Below are positions 54,362 through 63,074 of a stretch of 64,000 bases of DNA, one piece after another; position 1 is the first letter of the stretch; every line of letters begins with the position of its first letter. Source of the stretch: Kineosporia aurantiaca JCM 3230. Its GTDB lineage: Bacteria > Actinomycetota > Actinomycetes > Actinomycetales > Kineosporiaceae. Position numbers and translations under genes: made by a program. The notes below the pieces were generated by a model. That model did no database searches and was not told the origin of the DNA. It worked only from the letters and a program-made list of their open reading frames with translations. The stretch spans positions 1 through 64,000 of the forward strand of contig JODP01000005.1 in NCBI GenBank assembly GCA_000719025.1, read 5' to 3'.

Positions 54362-55231
54362 ATGTTCGAGGGATTCACAGACGAGCGCATCAACGTCGGC
54401 CAGGTGGACCTGCGGGTCCGGTACGCCGACAACGGGCCCGCAGTGCTTCTTATTCACGGCCATCCCCGTACCGGAGCAACCTGGCACCGGGTCGCGCCGC
54501 GGCTGGTCGAGCAGGGCTTCACCGTGGTCTGCCCGGACATGCGGGGCTACGGCAAGTCCGGCAAGGCCGAGATCCTGCCCGACCATTCGCAGCAATCCAA
54601 GCGCGCGGTGGCAGGTGACCTGGCGCACCTCATGAAAGCCCTGGGCCACACGACCTTCGCCGCAGTCGGGCACGACCGTGGCTGCTACGTGGCCCTGCGC
54701 CTGGCCCTGGACCATCCCGAGATGGTGAGCCGACTAATCGTCATGGACGGGGTGCCGATCAGCGAGGCCCTGGCCCGGTGCGACGCCAAGTTCGCGCACG
54801 ACTGGTACCACTGGTTCTTCTTCGCCCAGCCGGACAAGCCGGAACGCGCGATCAACGCCGACCCGGACGCCTGGTACGACAGCGCCCGCCCGGAGTCCAT
54901 GGGCTCGGAGAACTATACGGAGCTGCGCGAGGCCATCCACGATCCGGGTACGGTCCGGGCGATGCTGGAGGACTACCGGGCGGGACTCGGGGTCGACCGC
55001 GAGCATGAGGAGGCCGACCGTCGCGCCGACCGCGTCATCGACTGCCCGACGCTGCTGCTGTGGTCCACCCTCGACGATATGGAAGACCTCTACGGCGATC
55101 CGCTCACCATCTGGCAGACCTGGGCGAGCGACCTCCGCGGCCGGGCGATCGTGTCCGGGCATCACATCGCCGAGGAGAATCCCGGTGACCTGACGGCGTC
55201 CCTGCTGGAGTTCCTCGGGACGTCTGATTGA
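54362..55231 (+). CDS. Alpha/beta hydrolase related to haloacetate dehalogenase
   Basis: This 289-residue protein has nucleophile Asp105 in VGHDRGCYVALRLALDHPE, Asp129 in VMDGVP, the halide-pocket pair His150-Trp151 in YHWFFFAQP, and the catalytic His near the end in SGHHIAEENP. This matches fluoroacetate dehalogenase. However, where those enzymes have DRGGR, with the second Arg binding carboxylate, this one has DRGCY (Tyr109). It may therefore act on another haloacid, an epoxide or an ester. Single gene, ATG 54362. Confidence 0.8.
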   Translation: MFEGFTDERINVGQVDLRVRYADNGPAVLLIHGHPRTGATWHRVAPRLVEQGFTVVCPDMRGYGKSGKAEILPDHSQQSKRAVAGDLAHLMKALGHTTFAAVGHDRGCYVALRLALDHPEMVSRLIVMDGVPISEALARCDAKFAHDWYHWFFFAQPDKPERAINADPDAWYDSARPESMGSENYTELREAIHDPGTVRAMLEDYRAGLGVDREHEEADRRADRVIDCPTLLLWSTLDDMEDLYGDPLTIWQTWASDLRGRAIVSGHHIAEENPGDLTASLLEFLGTSD

Positions 55232-55268
55232 GGACGCTCGTCGCGGCGGACGCGGCGATCGCACCACA

Positions 55269-55808
55269 GTGGTCGGCAAGAATGAGCCGGTGCAGCCACC
55301 GCTGAATTACGACGTGGTCGGGGCGACCGAGCCGGCCGAACCCAACTGGTCCACGCGTCCGCAGGACGGGTACCGCGACTTCGAACGCACCGTGCGCATC
55401 GGTGAGGGAGACGCTTTCTGGGCCAACGCGTCCTCTGCTCTGCTCCGCTGGGGCGTCAAGACCAACAGCGGGTTCACCGTCGATCCCCAGCCTGCTGCCG
55501 CCGTTCAGGCCGGCGAAAGGTACCGAATCACTGCTCACCTGGGGTTCTTTCGGGTACATGAGCCAGTAGCGGTGGTGGCGGTTGTCGACGCACCCGACCG
55601 GCGGGGGTTCGCCTACGGCACCGCCCACGGACATCCCGTCAGCGGGGAGGAGGCCTTCGTGCTGCACCGGGAACCCGACGGCTCGGTGCACCTGACCCTA
55701 CGATCGCTCACCCGGGCTCCGCAGGGGCGCTGGCGTCTGGTCTTCCCGGCCGCGCTGCTGCTTCAGCCGGTGTACCGACGTCGGTACGCCCGGGCGCTCA
55801 CCAGGTAG
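55269..55808 (+). CDS. DUF1990 family protein
   Basis: This 179-residue protein shows the DUF1990 pattern: LNYDVVGATEP early, GYRDFERTVRIGEGDAFW, then RYRITAHLGFFRVHEPVAVVAVVD, GFAYGTAHGHPVSGEEAFVLHRE and VYRRRYARAL at the end. The start is uncertain: GTG 55269 or the in-frame GTG 55290, neither with a good RBS. Function unknown; related plant and bacterial proteins are of START/SRPBCC-like shape. Confidence 0.78.
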   Translation: MVGKNEPVQPPLNYDVVGATEPAEPNWSTRPQDGYRDFERTVRIGEGDAFWANASSALLRWGVKTNSGFTVDPQPAAAVQAGERYRITAHLGFFRVHEPVAVVAVVDAPDRRGFAYGTAHGHPVSGEEAFVLHREPDGSVHLTLRSLTRAPQGRWRLVFPAALLLQPVYRRRYARALTR

Positions 55809-55860
55809 GTGAGCGAACCGATTCCGTATCGGCAAGCTCCGCCCGACGGCCTCGGCAGGT

Positions 55861-56259
55861 CTACTGGGCGCTGACCCGGTCCGGGCGGATCACGAAGACA
55901 ATCCGGTCGGCAGCGTCCGCTACCGGGCCGTCCATGGCCATCCCGTACCGATCGGCCAGCACCTGGAAGAACGCGCCCTCGGGGTCGGGATCGATCCGGA
56001 CGACACTCCCCCGCACCTCCAGATAGCGGTACGGCTGGGTCGGATCAATGACCGACAGCGCCACGCGAGGATTCACGCTCACGTTCCGGTACTTACGACG
56101 TGTCGTGGTGTTGGTCAGCTTCAGGTTCTCGCCGTCCCAGAGGAACCACATCGGGTTCACCTGGGCCGCGCCGTCCGGCCGGATCGTGGCGAAGTGGCCG
56201 AACAACGGGCGGGTCAGGAGATCAAGATGGCTCTCGGGGATCACGTCGGCGCGGTTCAT
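55861..56259 (-). CDS. PPOX-class F420-dependent oxidoreductase/biliverdin-reductase-like
   Basis: This 132-residue split-barrel flavin-fold protein includes HFATIRPDGAAQVNPMWFLWDG, RKYRNVSVNPRVALSVID and YLEVRGSVVRIDPDPEGAF, the classic Rv1155-type pattern of F420-binding PPOX proteins. Its ATG overlaps the stop of the MerR regulator gene (TGATG), so it is the likely target or partner in a two-gene unit. Confidence 0.85.
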   Translation of the reverse strand: MNRADVIPESHLDLLTRPLFGHFATIRPDGAAQVNPMWFLWDGENLKLTNTTTRRKYRNVSVNPRVALSVIDPTQPYRYLEVRGSVVRIDPDPEGAFFQVLADRYGMAMDGPVADAADRIVFVIRPDRVSAQ

Positions 56260-56732
56260 CACAACTCCGGTGCAGTCGGAAGGTCGGTGCGGCGCTGGAG
56301 CTGGGCGACGACCTCGCCGACCGGCTGCTCGTCGCAGTCCAGCCCGGCCGCGATCAGCGAGCGGTAGTGACTGGCCTTGGCCTCCAGAGCTTCCAGGTTG
56401 CGGGCCAGATCGTCCATCTGCGCCCGGATCCGCTCGCCCTGCCGTTCGAGCAGGGCAAGCCTGCGGCCATGGGTCTGCGCTCCCCCGGCCAGCCAGGTCG
56501 CGAACAGCCGCATCTCCTCGGTGGGCATCCCGGTGGCCCGCAACCGGGCCAGGAGAACGACGAGCTGCGCGTCCCGCTGGCTGTAACGACGCCTACGGTC
56601 CGGACCTCGCTGCACCCGAGGAAGCAGGCCTTGCCGCTCGTACCAGCGCAGCGTGGGAGCACTCAGGCCGGTCAGCTGAGAGACATCGGCGATGGTGAGC
56701 CAGCTGGGCGCATCAGTGATGGTCACACCCAA
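56259..56732 (-). CDS. MerR-family transcriptional regulator
   Basis: This 157-residue protein has an N-terminal winged helix WLTIADVSQLTGLSAPTLRWYERQGLLP and RRRYSQRDAQLVVLLARLRATGMPTEEMRLF, then a coiled coil (about 90-140). It lacks obvious metal-binding Cys pairs; one Cys near the C-terminus. It is translationally coupled to the F420/PPOX gene and is preceded by an 8-bp-arm palindrome overlapping the MFS stop. Confidence 0.88.
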   Translation of the reverse strand: MGVTITDAPSWLTIADVSQLTGLSAPTLRWYERQGLLPRVQRGPDRRRRYSQRDAQLVVLLARLRATGMPTEEMRLFATWLAGGAQTHGRRLALLERQGERIRAQMDDLARNLEALEAKASHYRSLIAAGLDCDEQPVGEVVAQLQRRTDLPTAPEL

Positions 56733-56740
56733 CCATGACC

Positions 56741-56758
56741 GTTGAAGTGGACTTCAAC
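56741..56758. promoter_or_regulatory. MerR-type operator
   Basis: GTTGAAGT-GG-ACTTCAAC is a perfect 8-bp inverted repeat, 9 bp upstream of the merR start and straddling the stop of the upstream MFS gene. Such ACTTCAA/TTGAAGT dyads are typical of MerR-family autoregulated promoters. Confidence 0.7.
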
Positions 56759-58001
56759 GCAACCCTCGGGCCAAGATTTTGCCCCGCTGGCCGGCGATCA
56801 GGCCGGCGACTCCGGCGGACACCGCCAGCAGCCCACCGATCAGGACCACCCATCGGGCCGAGTGCTCCGGGGCCGGCGCAGCCGTCAGGAATCCCACGAT
56901 GACGGCGGTCTGCATCGTGGCACCGTAGGCCGCGCCGATACTGCCCCGCTGACCGTCGGGGCTCCTGGTCATGATCAGGTTGCGCATCGAGACCAGCACG
57001 AGCGCGTTGCATACCCCGCCCACCACGAAGAAGACCAGGACCAGCGCAGGAACCGCGAAGCCACCGGCACCGGCCTGCCCGACACCGACCCCGGCCGAGG
57101 CAACCAGGATCAGGGTGACCGGCGCGGCCTTCCCCAACCGGGTGAGCAGGAGTTGCGGGCCGATCAGCAGGCCAGCGCTCCAGGCCGCCACCGCGACCCC
57201 GTAGAAACCGCTCGTCCCGACGTCACGAGCGAAGAAGGGGAGCGCGACGTTCATCACCGAGTTGGTGACGACGACGAAGACCAGCGGCAGCAGAGCCCTA
57301 CGGATGACCGGATCACCCCAGAGCATCTGCAGACCCGCCCTCAGACCGCTGCCCGCTCTCGTGGGTTCAGCGGTCTCGGCAGGATGCGTCGCCGAGGCCA
57401 CGGCGGGAATGGCGAGCACCACGATCAGCAGGTCGACCGCGAAGGATGCCGCATCGACCAGCAGAGCACCTCCGGTGCCGATCAGGGCAATCAGTCCCCC
57501 GGCGGCCAGGGGCCCCAGGATGGACCCGGTGCTACGCGCCGTCTCCAGCATCGAATTGGCCTTCAGCAGCTGCTCCCCCGCGAACAGACGCGGAACCAGG
57601 ACCAGGGTGGCCGCATGAGCCACCGAACCGAACCCGCCCAGCAGAGCAGCAACCCCAGCCAGCGCCCATTGCCCGCTGACCAGTGCTGCAGCACCGGCAA
57701 TCACGACCTGGACGAGGAGAACCACAGCGAGCAGGCGCTTGACCGGGTAACGATCGGCCGCCAGGGCGATGGGGTGCGAGAGCAGCACGCCCGGAAGCAG
57801 ACCGGCGACCAGCAGCACCGACACACTCGCCAGCGCTCCGCTCTGCTGGGCTGCCTTGAGTGCCAGCGCAACGAGCGCAATCTCGTCCCCAGTCGTGCTG
57901 ACGAACAGAGCGACCAGGATCAGCAGGTGCTGGGAGCGGGTTCGAGTGAGCGGTTCGGTGAGGTCGGTACGTAAGGCGTTGGAACCGATCACGCAGAGCA
58001 T
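56754..58001 (-). CDS. MFS transporter (12-helix exporter)
   Basis: This 415-residue protein has 12 hydrophobic segments. DRYPVKRLL represents motif A, LLGGFGSVAHAATLVLVPRL and TARSTGSILGPLAAGGLIALIG match DHA3/MefA-like macrolide exporters. It is upstream of merR on the same strand with 21 bp between, so the operator-bearing merR promoter is inside the tail of this gene. Substrate unknown. Confidence 0.87.
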   Translation of the reverse strand: MLCVIGSNALRTDLTEPLTRTRSQHLLILVALFVSTTGDEIALVALALKAAQQSGALASVSVLLVAGLLPGVLLSHPIALAADRYPVKRLLAVVLLVQVVIAGAAALVSGQWALAGVAALLGGFGSVAHAATLVLVPRLFAGEQLLKANSMLETARSTGSILGPLAAGGLIALIGTGGALLVDAASFAVDLLIVVLAIPAVASATHPAETAEPTRAGSGLRAGLQMLWGDPVIRRALLPLVFVVVTNSVMNVALPFFARDVGTSGFYGVAVAAWSAGLLIGPQLLLTRLGKAAPVTLILVASAGVGVGQAGAGGFAVPALVLVFFVVGGVCNALVLVSMRNLIMTRSPDGQRGSIGAAYGATMQTAVIVGFLTAAPAPEHSARWVVLIGGLLAVSAGVAGLIAGQRGKILARGLR

Positions 58002-58226
58002 CCTACGGAACCTTCACCGTGTGCCTACTGCCAGGCCCCCGCAGGTTCGCCGAACCGCGTTGGTGCCCGCGAGCGTCCATAATTCAAAGCAGTCAGAATC
58101 TTTGGGGCTTAGTCGTTCGCCGCCTCGGCAGACATCAGTTCGGGCCGGCGTTCGCGCTGATCAACGGACTGGAGCACGACGTACGGGTATCCGCTGCTTC
58201 GGGGATGCAGCTGCAATGCTGCCCCC

Positions 58227-58598
58227 ATGAAAGACGAACTCTCGGGCGAGCCGGCCTGGTACGCGGTGCGGTGTGTCTTCCTGTCCGGCTGGTCACCGGA
58301 GCCGGCGGCCCAGGCCTACGAGGAGCGGATCACCCTGTGGCGGGCCGGTTCTGCTGATGAGGCCATCGAACGCGCAGAAGTCGAGGCCCGCGAATACGCG
58401 GCCGGGATCGGAGACCGCCCTGACACCTATCTGGGCCTGGCCCAGTCCTACTGGATGTTCGACGAACTCGGGGACGGCGCCGAGGTGTTCTCGCTGGTCC
58501 GGACCAGCGAGCTGGCACCGGCCGCCTACCTGGACCGGCATTTCGACACCGGTCGCGAACTCCAGAAGCCCGTAGTTCCCGGGAACGAAGGGATGTGA
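58227..58598 (+). CDS. Hypothetical protein with DUF4288-like features
   Basis: This 123-residue protein begins EPAWYAVRCVFLSGW, then YEERITLWRAGSADEAIERAEVEAREYAAG and YWMFDELGDGAEVFSLVRTSELAPAAYLDRHFDTG. The WYA(V)R...YEERI...A...E order resembles DUF4288. Function unknown. It diverges from the MFS gene and is convergent with the LLM oxidoreductase gene; a 7-bp hairpin at 58599-58617 may terminate both. Confidence 0.7.
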   Translation: MKDELSGEPAWYAVRCVFLSGWSPEPAAQAYEERITLWRAGSADEAIERAEVEAREYAAGIGDRPDTYLGLAQSYWMFDELGDGAEVFSLVRTSELAPAAYLDRHFDTGRELQKPVVPGNEGM

Positions 58599-58609
58599 CG
58601 GGCTGCTGC

Positions 58610-59476
58610 TCAGCCCGAAGCCAGGAGGTCGCGGGTTCGGGACAGCATCTCGAGGTGGGCGTCGACGTCCCTCAGGCCGAGTTGCATCGTGTTGATGCAC
58701 AAATGGGTAGCACCGAGATCGGCCCAGCCGGCCGCGAAGGCGGCCCGCTCCTGCTCAGGACAGTCGTACAGATCGAGCGTGGCCTCGATCCCGAGGCCCG
58801 AGACCTCCCGCCCGGCTCGCTCAGCGTGCTCATGGATCCGGGCGATCAGGGCAGCCGCTTTCTCGTCCGGCGGCCGTTGCGGGAACCAGCCGTCTCCCAG
58901 TTCGCCCACCCGGCGAAGCACGGCTTCGGCCGTGCCCCCGACCCAGATCGGGATCGACCGAGCCGGAAGAGGGTTGAGCCCGGCGTCGTGAACGGTGTGC
59001 CACTCACCGTCGAAGTCGATCAGCGGGTTGGCCCACAGCTCGCGCAGCAGCCGGATCTGCTCGGCACTGCGGGCTCCGCGAGTGGTGAAGTCCTCACCGA
59101 GAACCTCGTATTCCACAGGGTTCCAGCCGACTCCGACGCCCAGCCGTAGGCGGCCCGCGCTCAGCAGATCCACCTCGGCCGCCTGTTTGGCCACCAGCGC
59201 GGTCTGCCGCTGCGGCAGGATCAGCACCCCCGTGACCAGTTCGACCGACGAAGTCACCGCGGCCAGATATCCGAGCAGGACGAAAACCTCGTGGAAGGCG
59301 TCCTCGCTGGTGTACCCGCGCCATCCCGGCCGCGTCCGGGTCCCGGCGCCGACCACATGGTCGTACACCATGACGTGGGCGAACCCGAACTCTTCCACCG
59401 CCTGAGCCCAGTGCCGGATCACCGCAGGATCGTTCCCGATCTCGCGCTGCGGAAAAACTGCCCCCAATCGCACCAT
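58610..59476 (-). CDS. LLM-class F420-dependent oxidoreductase (Rv2161c-like)
   Basis: This 288-residue luciferase-like TIM barrel contains AVFPQREIGNDPAVIRHWAQAVEEFGFAHVMVYDHVVG, VTGVLILPQRQTALVAKQAAEVDLLSAGRLRLGVGVGWNPVEYE and IPIWVGGTAEAVLRRVGELGDGWFP. These are typical of mycobacterial TIGR03619-type F420 enzymes. Substrate unknown. Confidence 0.9.
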   Translation of the reverse strand: MVRLGAVFPQREIGNDPAVIRHWAQAVEEFGFAHVMVYDHVVGAGTRTRPGWRGYTSEDAFHEVFVLLGYLAAVTSSVELVTGVLILPQRQTALVAKQAAEVDLLSAGRLRLGVGVGWNPVEYEVLGEDFTTRGARSAEQIRLLRELWANPLIDFDGEWHTVHDAGLNPLPARSIPIWVGGTAEAVLRRVGELGDGWFPQRPPDEKAAALIARIHEHAERAGREVSGLGIEATLDLYDCPEQERAAFAAGWADLGATHLCINTMQLGLRDVDAHLEMLSRTRDLLASG

Positions 59477-59600
59477 TGACTCACCGTACCCGCCCTTTTG
59501 CCGACTGGCGACGGCCCGTCAGGAACGATTCTGACCTATATCTCTCCTACCGTTGGCTCAGCCCATTCGGAGTGTGCGACCAATAAACGGGAGAAGCCCC

Positions 59601-60179
59601 ATGAGCCAGACCACCGCCCCATCCACGAACACGAACACCGCCCCGGCGAATCCCGAACTGCAGGACCTCCTGCAGAGCCTCGCCCGGCAGCGGCACTTCC
59701 TGCGCTTCACCGTCCAGAACCTGACCGACGACCAGGCCCGCTCCCACCCGGTCCCCAGCAGCGAGCTGAGCCTCGGCGGCCTGATCAAGCACGTCACGGC
59801 CGGCGAGAACCAGTGGCTCGACTTCGCCGTCCACGGAGCCCCGGCCATGGGCAGCGAGTCCATGGACTTCGACGACCCGGACTTCGACTGGAACAGCCCG
59901 TACCTGGTCGAATGGAACAACGGATTCCGGATGGTCGAGAACGAGACCCTGGCCGGTCTTCTGGCCACCTACGAGGAACGCGCCGCCGAGACCGAGGCCG
60001 TCCTGAGCACTCTGGACCTCAACACCGCCCACGAACTGCCCAAGGCCCCCTGGTTCGAGGCCGGGGCGAGCTGGACCGTCCGCCGCGTCGTCCTTCATCT
60101 GATCGGCGAGACGAGCCAGCACGCCGGGCACGCCGACATCCTGCGCGAGGCCCTGGACGGTCAGAAGACCATGGGGTGA
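59601..60179 (+). CDS. DinB/DUF664-family protein
   Basis: ATG 59601 follows GGGAGAAGCCCC and gives 192 residues. The four-helix DinB fold is indicated by LQDLLQSLARQRHFLRFTVQNLTDDQARSHPV, LGGLIKHVTAGENQWLDF and VRRVVLHLIGETSQHAGHADILRE. Metal ligands are His in LIKHV and the HxxxH-like pair near the end. Such proteins are often thiol-dependent S-transferases using mycothiol or bacillithiol. Confidence 0.87.
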   Translation: MSQTTAPSTNTNTAPANPELQDLLQSLARQRHFLRFTVQNLTDDQARSHPVPSSELSLGGLIKHVTAGENQWLDFAVHGAPAMGSESMDFDDPDFDWNSPYLVEWNNGFRMVENETLAGLLATYEERAAETEAVLSTLDLNTAHELPKAPWFEAGASWTVRRVVLHLIGETSQHAGHADILREALDGQKTMG

Positions 60180-60214
60180 GCCCGGACCACCGGTGGGTCA
60201 GTGATCTGGGCTCA
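60177..60214. terminator. Weak hairpin between convergent dinB and propeller genes
   Basis: TGAGCCC (60177-60183) pairs with GGGCTCA (60208-60214), with an inner GACC/GGTC hairpin. No T tract; a moderate bidirectional terminator. Confidence 0.4.
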
Positions 60215-60224
60215 CCTGGCTCAA

Positions 60225-60677
60225 TCAGAACGTAGCCACGAACGCATCCCAGTTGTCGTTCGTGTCGTTGGCGACGACGTTGGACGCCGCCGACTGGAAG
60301 AGCACGGTGTGGTCGTTCGCTACCGCGGTGATGGCCGCAGAGAGCTCGTACGGCTCCCCCGCCTGGTTGGTCCCGATGCGATGAGACCTGCCGGTGACCA
60401 GGTTTCGCAGAATCGAGCCCTCGCCCGGATCGCCGGCCACCACGTTCGGGTCCTGCGTGTAGAAGGCCACCGACTTCCCGCTGGGAGAGAGGATCGGATT
60501 GCGAGCACCGTGCACGCCCTGACCGCCGTCGGTGGTCACCTCAGCCAGCTCGTTCTTGCCGGTATCGAGATGATGGACGTACACGTCGTTCGGATGGCTC
60601 GCAGTGTCGAGAAGGTGAAAGCGGTCAGAAGCCTTCCATGGCGCATGATTCTCGTTGATGTGCATCCCCGAGCTCAT
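60225..60677 (-). CDS. Short TolB/PD40-like beta-propeller protein, probably truncated
   Basis: ATG 60677 follows GGGGGATCC and gives 150 residues. VYVHHLDTGKNELAEVTTDGGQG, NPILSPSGKSVAFYTQDPNVVAGDPGEGSILRNLVTGRSHRI and VLFQSAASNVVANDTNDNWDAFVATF are two to three PD40-type blades. A propeller needs six or seven, so this is either a 5'-truncated gene or a fragment that relies on another chain. There is no signal peptide. The final blade is complete and ends at a natural position. Confidence 0.6.
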   Translation of the reverse strand: MSSGMHINENHAPWKASDRFHLLDTASHPNDVYVHHLDTGKNELAEVTTDGGQGVHGARNPILSPSGKSVAFYTQDPNVVAGDPGEGSILRNLVTGRSHRIGTNQAGEPYELSAAITAVANDHTVLFQSAASNVVANDTNDNWDAFVATF

Positions 60678-60819
60678 ATGGATCCCCCGAGCTCTCCGGC
60701 AGCCGAGGCGGGCCACGGGACAATTGAGGCTATAACGCCCCGGCCGACTTTCGGGGGCGAAACCGAAAAGACGACAGCATTCGCAGAACTGCCGGGATCA
60801 CCTGCGCCTTCGCGCCGTC

Positions 60820-62037
60820 TCAGCCCGCATCGTGGCGGATCTCGATCCGCCGCAGCACGGGCAGCGTCGAGGTCAGCAGCATGGCGCCCGCCGCGGCCAG
60901 CCCACCGGCGACCGCGACCGCCGGCGCCCCCAGCGCCGCCGCCAGGACCGGCGCGGACAGCTGACCAGCGGGGAAGGACACGGTCGACCAGAACTCGTCG
61001 TGCGCGCCGACCCGCGAGAGCAGACGCTCGGGAATGTGGGTGTAGTTGACGGTTTCCCAGACCACGGTGAAGAAGTCGACAGCTACCCCGGACAGGAAGG
61101 CCGCAGCCACCAGCCAGTAGATCCCGGTCCCCGATCCGAGCAGGATCAGCGGCAGTGCGGCCACGGCCATCAGCGACAGGGCCGCTCCCATCGGCCGGCG
61201 CATCAGCGGCAGCCGGACCAGCACCACGCTGGCGATCAGCGCCCCGGCTCCCTGCGCACTCAGCACCAACCCCCATCCCCGGGCGCCGATCGTGTCCCGC
61301 GCGATCAGCGGGCCGAGGATGAGCCAGAAGCCGCGGCAGGTGGCGTTGAAGACCGCGAAAGCCAGCGTCACTGACCAGATCCAGGCCTGGGAGCGGAAGT
61401 ACGTCCACCCTTCGCGCAGGTCGGTCAGCATGGTCGGCGCCTGGGCCGACCGCGCGGTCGGCCCAGGCAGCCCGATCCGGGCGAAACATGCTGCTGCAAG
61501 CAGGAACGAGGCGGCATCCGCGGCGACTGCCCACCCGGCGCCCGTCGCCGCGGTCAGCAGGCCGGCCGTGGCCGGGCCGACGATCCGGCCGAGGTTGCGG
61601 GCCGAGGCCAGCAGGGAACTGGCCCGCTGCAGCCCTTGCCCGGTGGCCAGGTTCGACACGATCCCCCGCAGGGCTGGGGTGGTCAGCCCCTGGAGTGCCC
61701 CGTTGAGGGCCGCCGGCGGCAGGAACAGCGCCGGGTGCTGGTGGGTGAACAGCAGGACCGTGATCCCGGCCTGGGCGATGCCGGAGCCCAGGCTGGTGAG
61801 GGCCAGGATGCGGTCGCGACGGTAGCGGTCGGCGATTCCCCCGCCCAGCAGCATGGTTGCCACCATGGGGATCAGGACGGCGGTGGTGACCGCGGACAGC
61901 CAGGCCGGGCTGTCGGTGATCTCCAGGACCCCGAAGGCGATCGCCACCGGCGACATGAAACTGCCCAGCAGCGAGACGGTGCGTCCGGCGAAGAACCAGC
62001 GGAAGGCCGGGGAGCTCAACGGTTGGTCCTGGGCCAC
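60820..62037 (-). CDS. MFS transporter, DHA3 (enterobactin exporter/MefE-like)
   Basis: This 405-residue 12-helix protein has FFAGRTVSLLGSFMSPVAIAFGVLEI at helix 1, IADRYRRDRILALTSLG as motif A and SLLASARNLGRIVGPATAGLL at helix 5, the pattern of MFS_3 exporters. It diverges from the PhyH gene. Substrate unknown. Confidence 0.87.
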   Translation of the reverse strand: MAQDQPLSSPAFRWFFAGRTVSLLGSFMSPVAIAFGVLEITDSPAWLSAVTTAVLIPMVATMLLGGGIADRYRRDRILALTSLGSGIAQAGITVLLFTHQHPALFLPPAALNGALQGLTTPALRGIVSNLATGQGLQRASSLLASARNLGRIVGPATAGLLTAATGAGWAVAADAASFLLAAACFARIGLPGPTARSAQAPTMLTDLREGWTYFRSQAWIWSVTLAFAVFNATCRGFWLILGPLIARDTIGARGWGLVLSAQGAGALIASVVLVRLPLMRRPMGAALSLMAVAALPLILLGSGTGIYWLVAAAFLSGVAVDFFTVVWETVNYTHIPERLLSRVGAHDEFWSTVSFPAGQLSAPVLAAALGAPAVAVAGGLAAAGAMLLTSTLPVLRRIEIRHDAG

Positions 62038-62173
62038 AACGGGTCAGCCTGCCAGCCCACGCCGAAGGGGACAACGCTGAGATCAGCGCGGCGAAGGAGG
62101 ACGAGCCGAGTTCGGGATGATCAGGCACCATGGAGGACGTACGGCTCGAGGACGAGACGACGAAGGGCTACCG

Positions 62174-63028
62174 ATGACCACGGCAGACCGGACCACCGAC
62201 CCGAACGACACTCGCGACCGGCCCGGCTCCGACGAGCTGGCCTCGGCCATCTACCGGGACGGCATCGTCGCCTGCCAAGGCGCCTTCAGCCCCGAGTGGG
62301 CCGACCGGATGCGCGAGGACATTGAGGACGCTTTCGAGGAGGCCCGCTCACGACCGGACGGTGCCGTGGGTCGCGGCCCCAACCGCTACTACGTGGAGAT
62401 CCACCCCGAGCAGATGCGCGGCTTCGTCGATCTGGTCGAGCACCCGTGGGTCCGCCAGGTGTGCACCGCTGTCCTGGGTGAGGAGTACGAGATCGTCGAA
62501 CTCGGATTCGACATTCCCTTCGCCGGCGCCGTGAACCAGCCCTGGCACCGGGATTTCCCGGCCCCCGAGGAGACCCGGCGGGACGGACGACTGACCTCGC
62601 TGGCCCTGAACCTCACCGCGGTCGACACCGAGCCGGACATGGGTCCTTTCGAGATCGCGGTGGGTACCCAGTTCGATGACGGCAGCGACTTCGACCACGG
62701 GATGTTTCCCGACCGGTCCGGCTATTCACGCTTTGAGGAGCGAGCGGTCCGCAAGTACCCCCGCCGGGGCGACGTGTCCGCGCGCTCGGCCCTGACAATT
62801 CATCGGGGAACCCAGAACTACTCGCAAAAGGCCCGTCCAGTGCTCGTTCTGGGCGTAGATGCGCCCGGCGCCGGCAATGCCGCGCATCACGATATGGCCG
62901 TGACCGAGAACTTCTGGGCGCAGCTTCCCGACCGGGTTCGCCGGCATCTGAAGTGCCCGGTGGTGAAGCATCTGACGCCTATCACTCAGAAGCACACCAT
63001 TGAGGGTCTGGTGATGGGTGAGGCCTGA
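62174..63028 (+). CDS. Phytanoyl-CoA dioxygenase family Fe(II)/2-oxoglutarate oxygenase
   Basis: ATG 62174 gives 284 residues. The iron facial triad is His125 and Asp127 in PWHRDFP and His210 in LTIHRGTQN, with Arg221 (KARPVLVLG) for 2-oxoglutarate. PhyH proteins in actinobacteria hydroxylate or halogenate diverse small molecules; a halogenase would lack the Asp, which is present here. It is followed by a Nudix gene 46 bp downstream. Confidence 0.87.
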   Translation: MTTADRTTDPNDTRDRPGSDELASAIYRDGIVACQGAFSPEWADRMREDIEDAFEEARSRPDGAVGRGPNRYYVEIHPEQMRGFVDLVEHPWVRQVCTAVLGEEYEIVELGFDIPFAGAVNQPWHRDFPAPEETRRDGRLTSLALNLTAVDTEPDMGPFEIAVGTQFDDGSDFDHGMFPDRSGYSRFEERAVRKYPRRGDVSARSALTIHRGTQNYSQKARPVLVLGVDAPGAGNAAHHDMAVTENFWAQLPDRVRRHLKCPVVKHLTPITQKHTIEGLVMGEA

Positions 63029-63074
63029 GATCCGTCCGCCCTGGCGGCCCTCTGCCGCTCGCGATGGCGAGACC

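Noticed and set aside
60655..60690. GAGCTC-CATATG-GGATCC-GAGCTC cluster resembling a cloning polylinker
   Set aside because: The sites are embedded in native coding context with a plausible RBS and start, and the flanks show normal composition; chance occurrence is likely.
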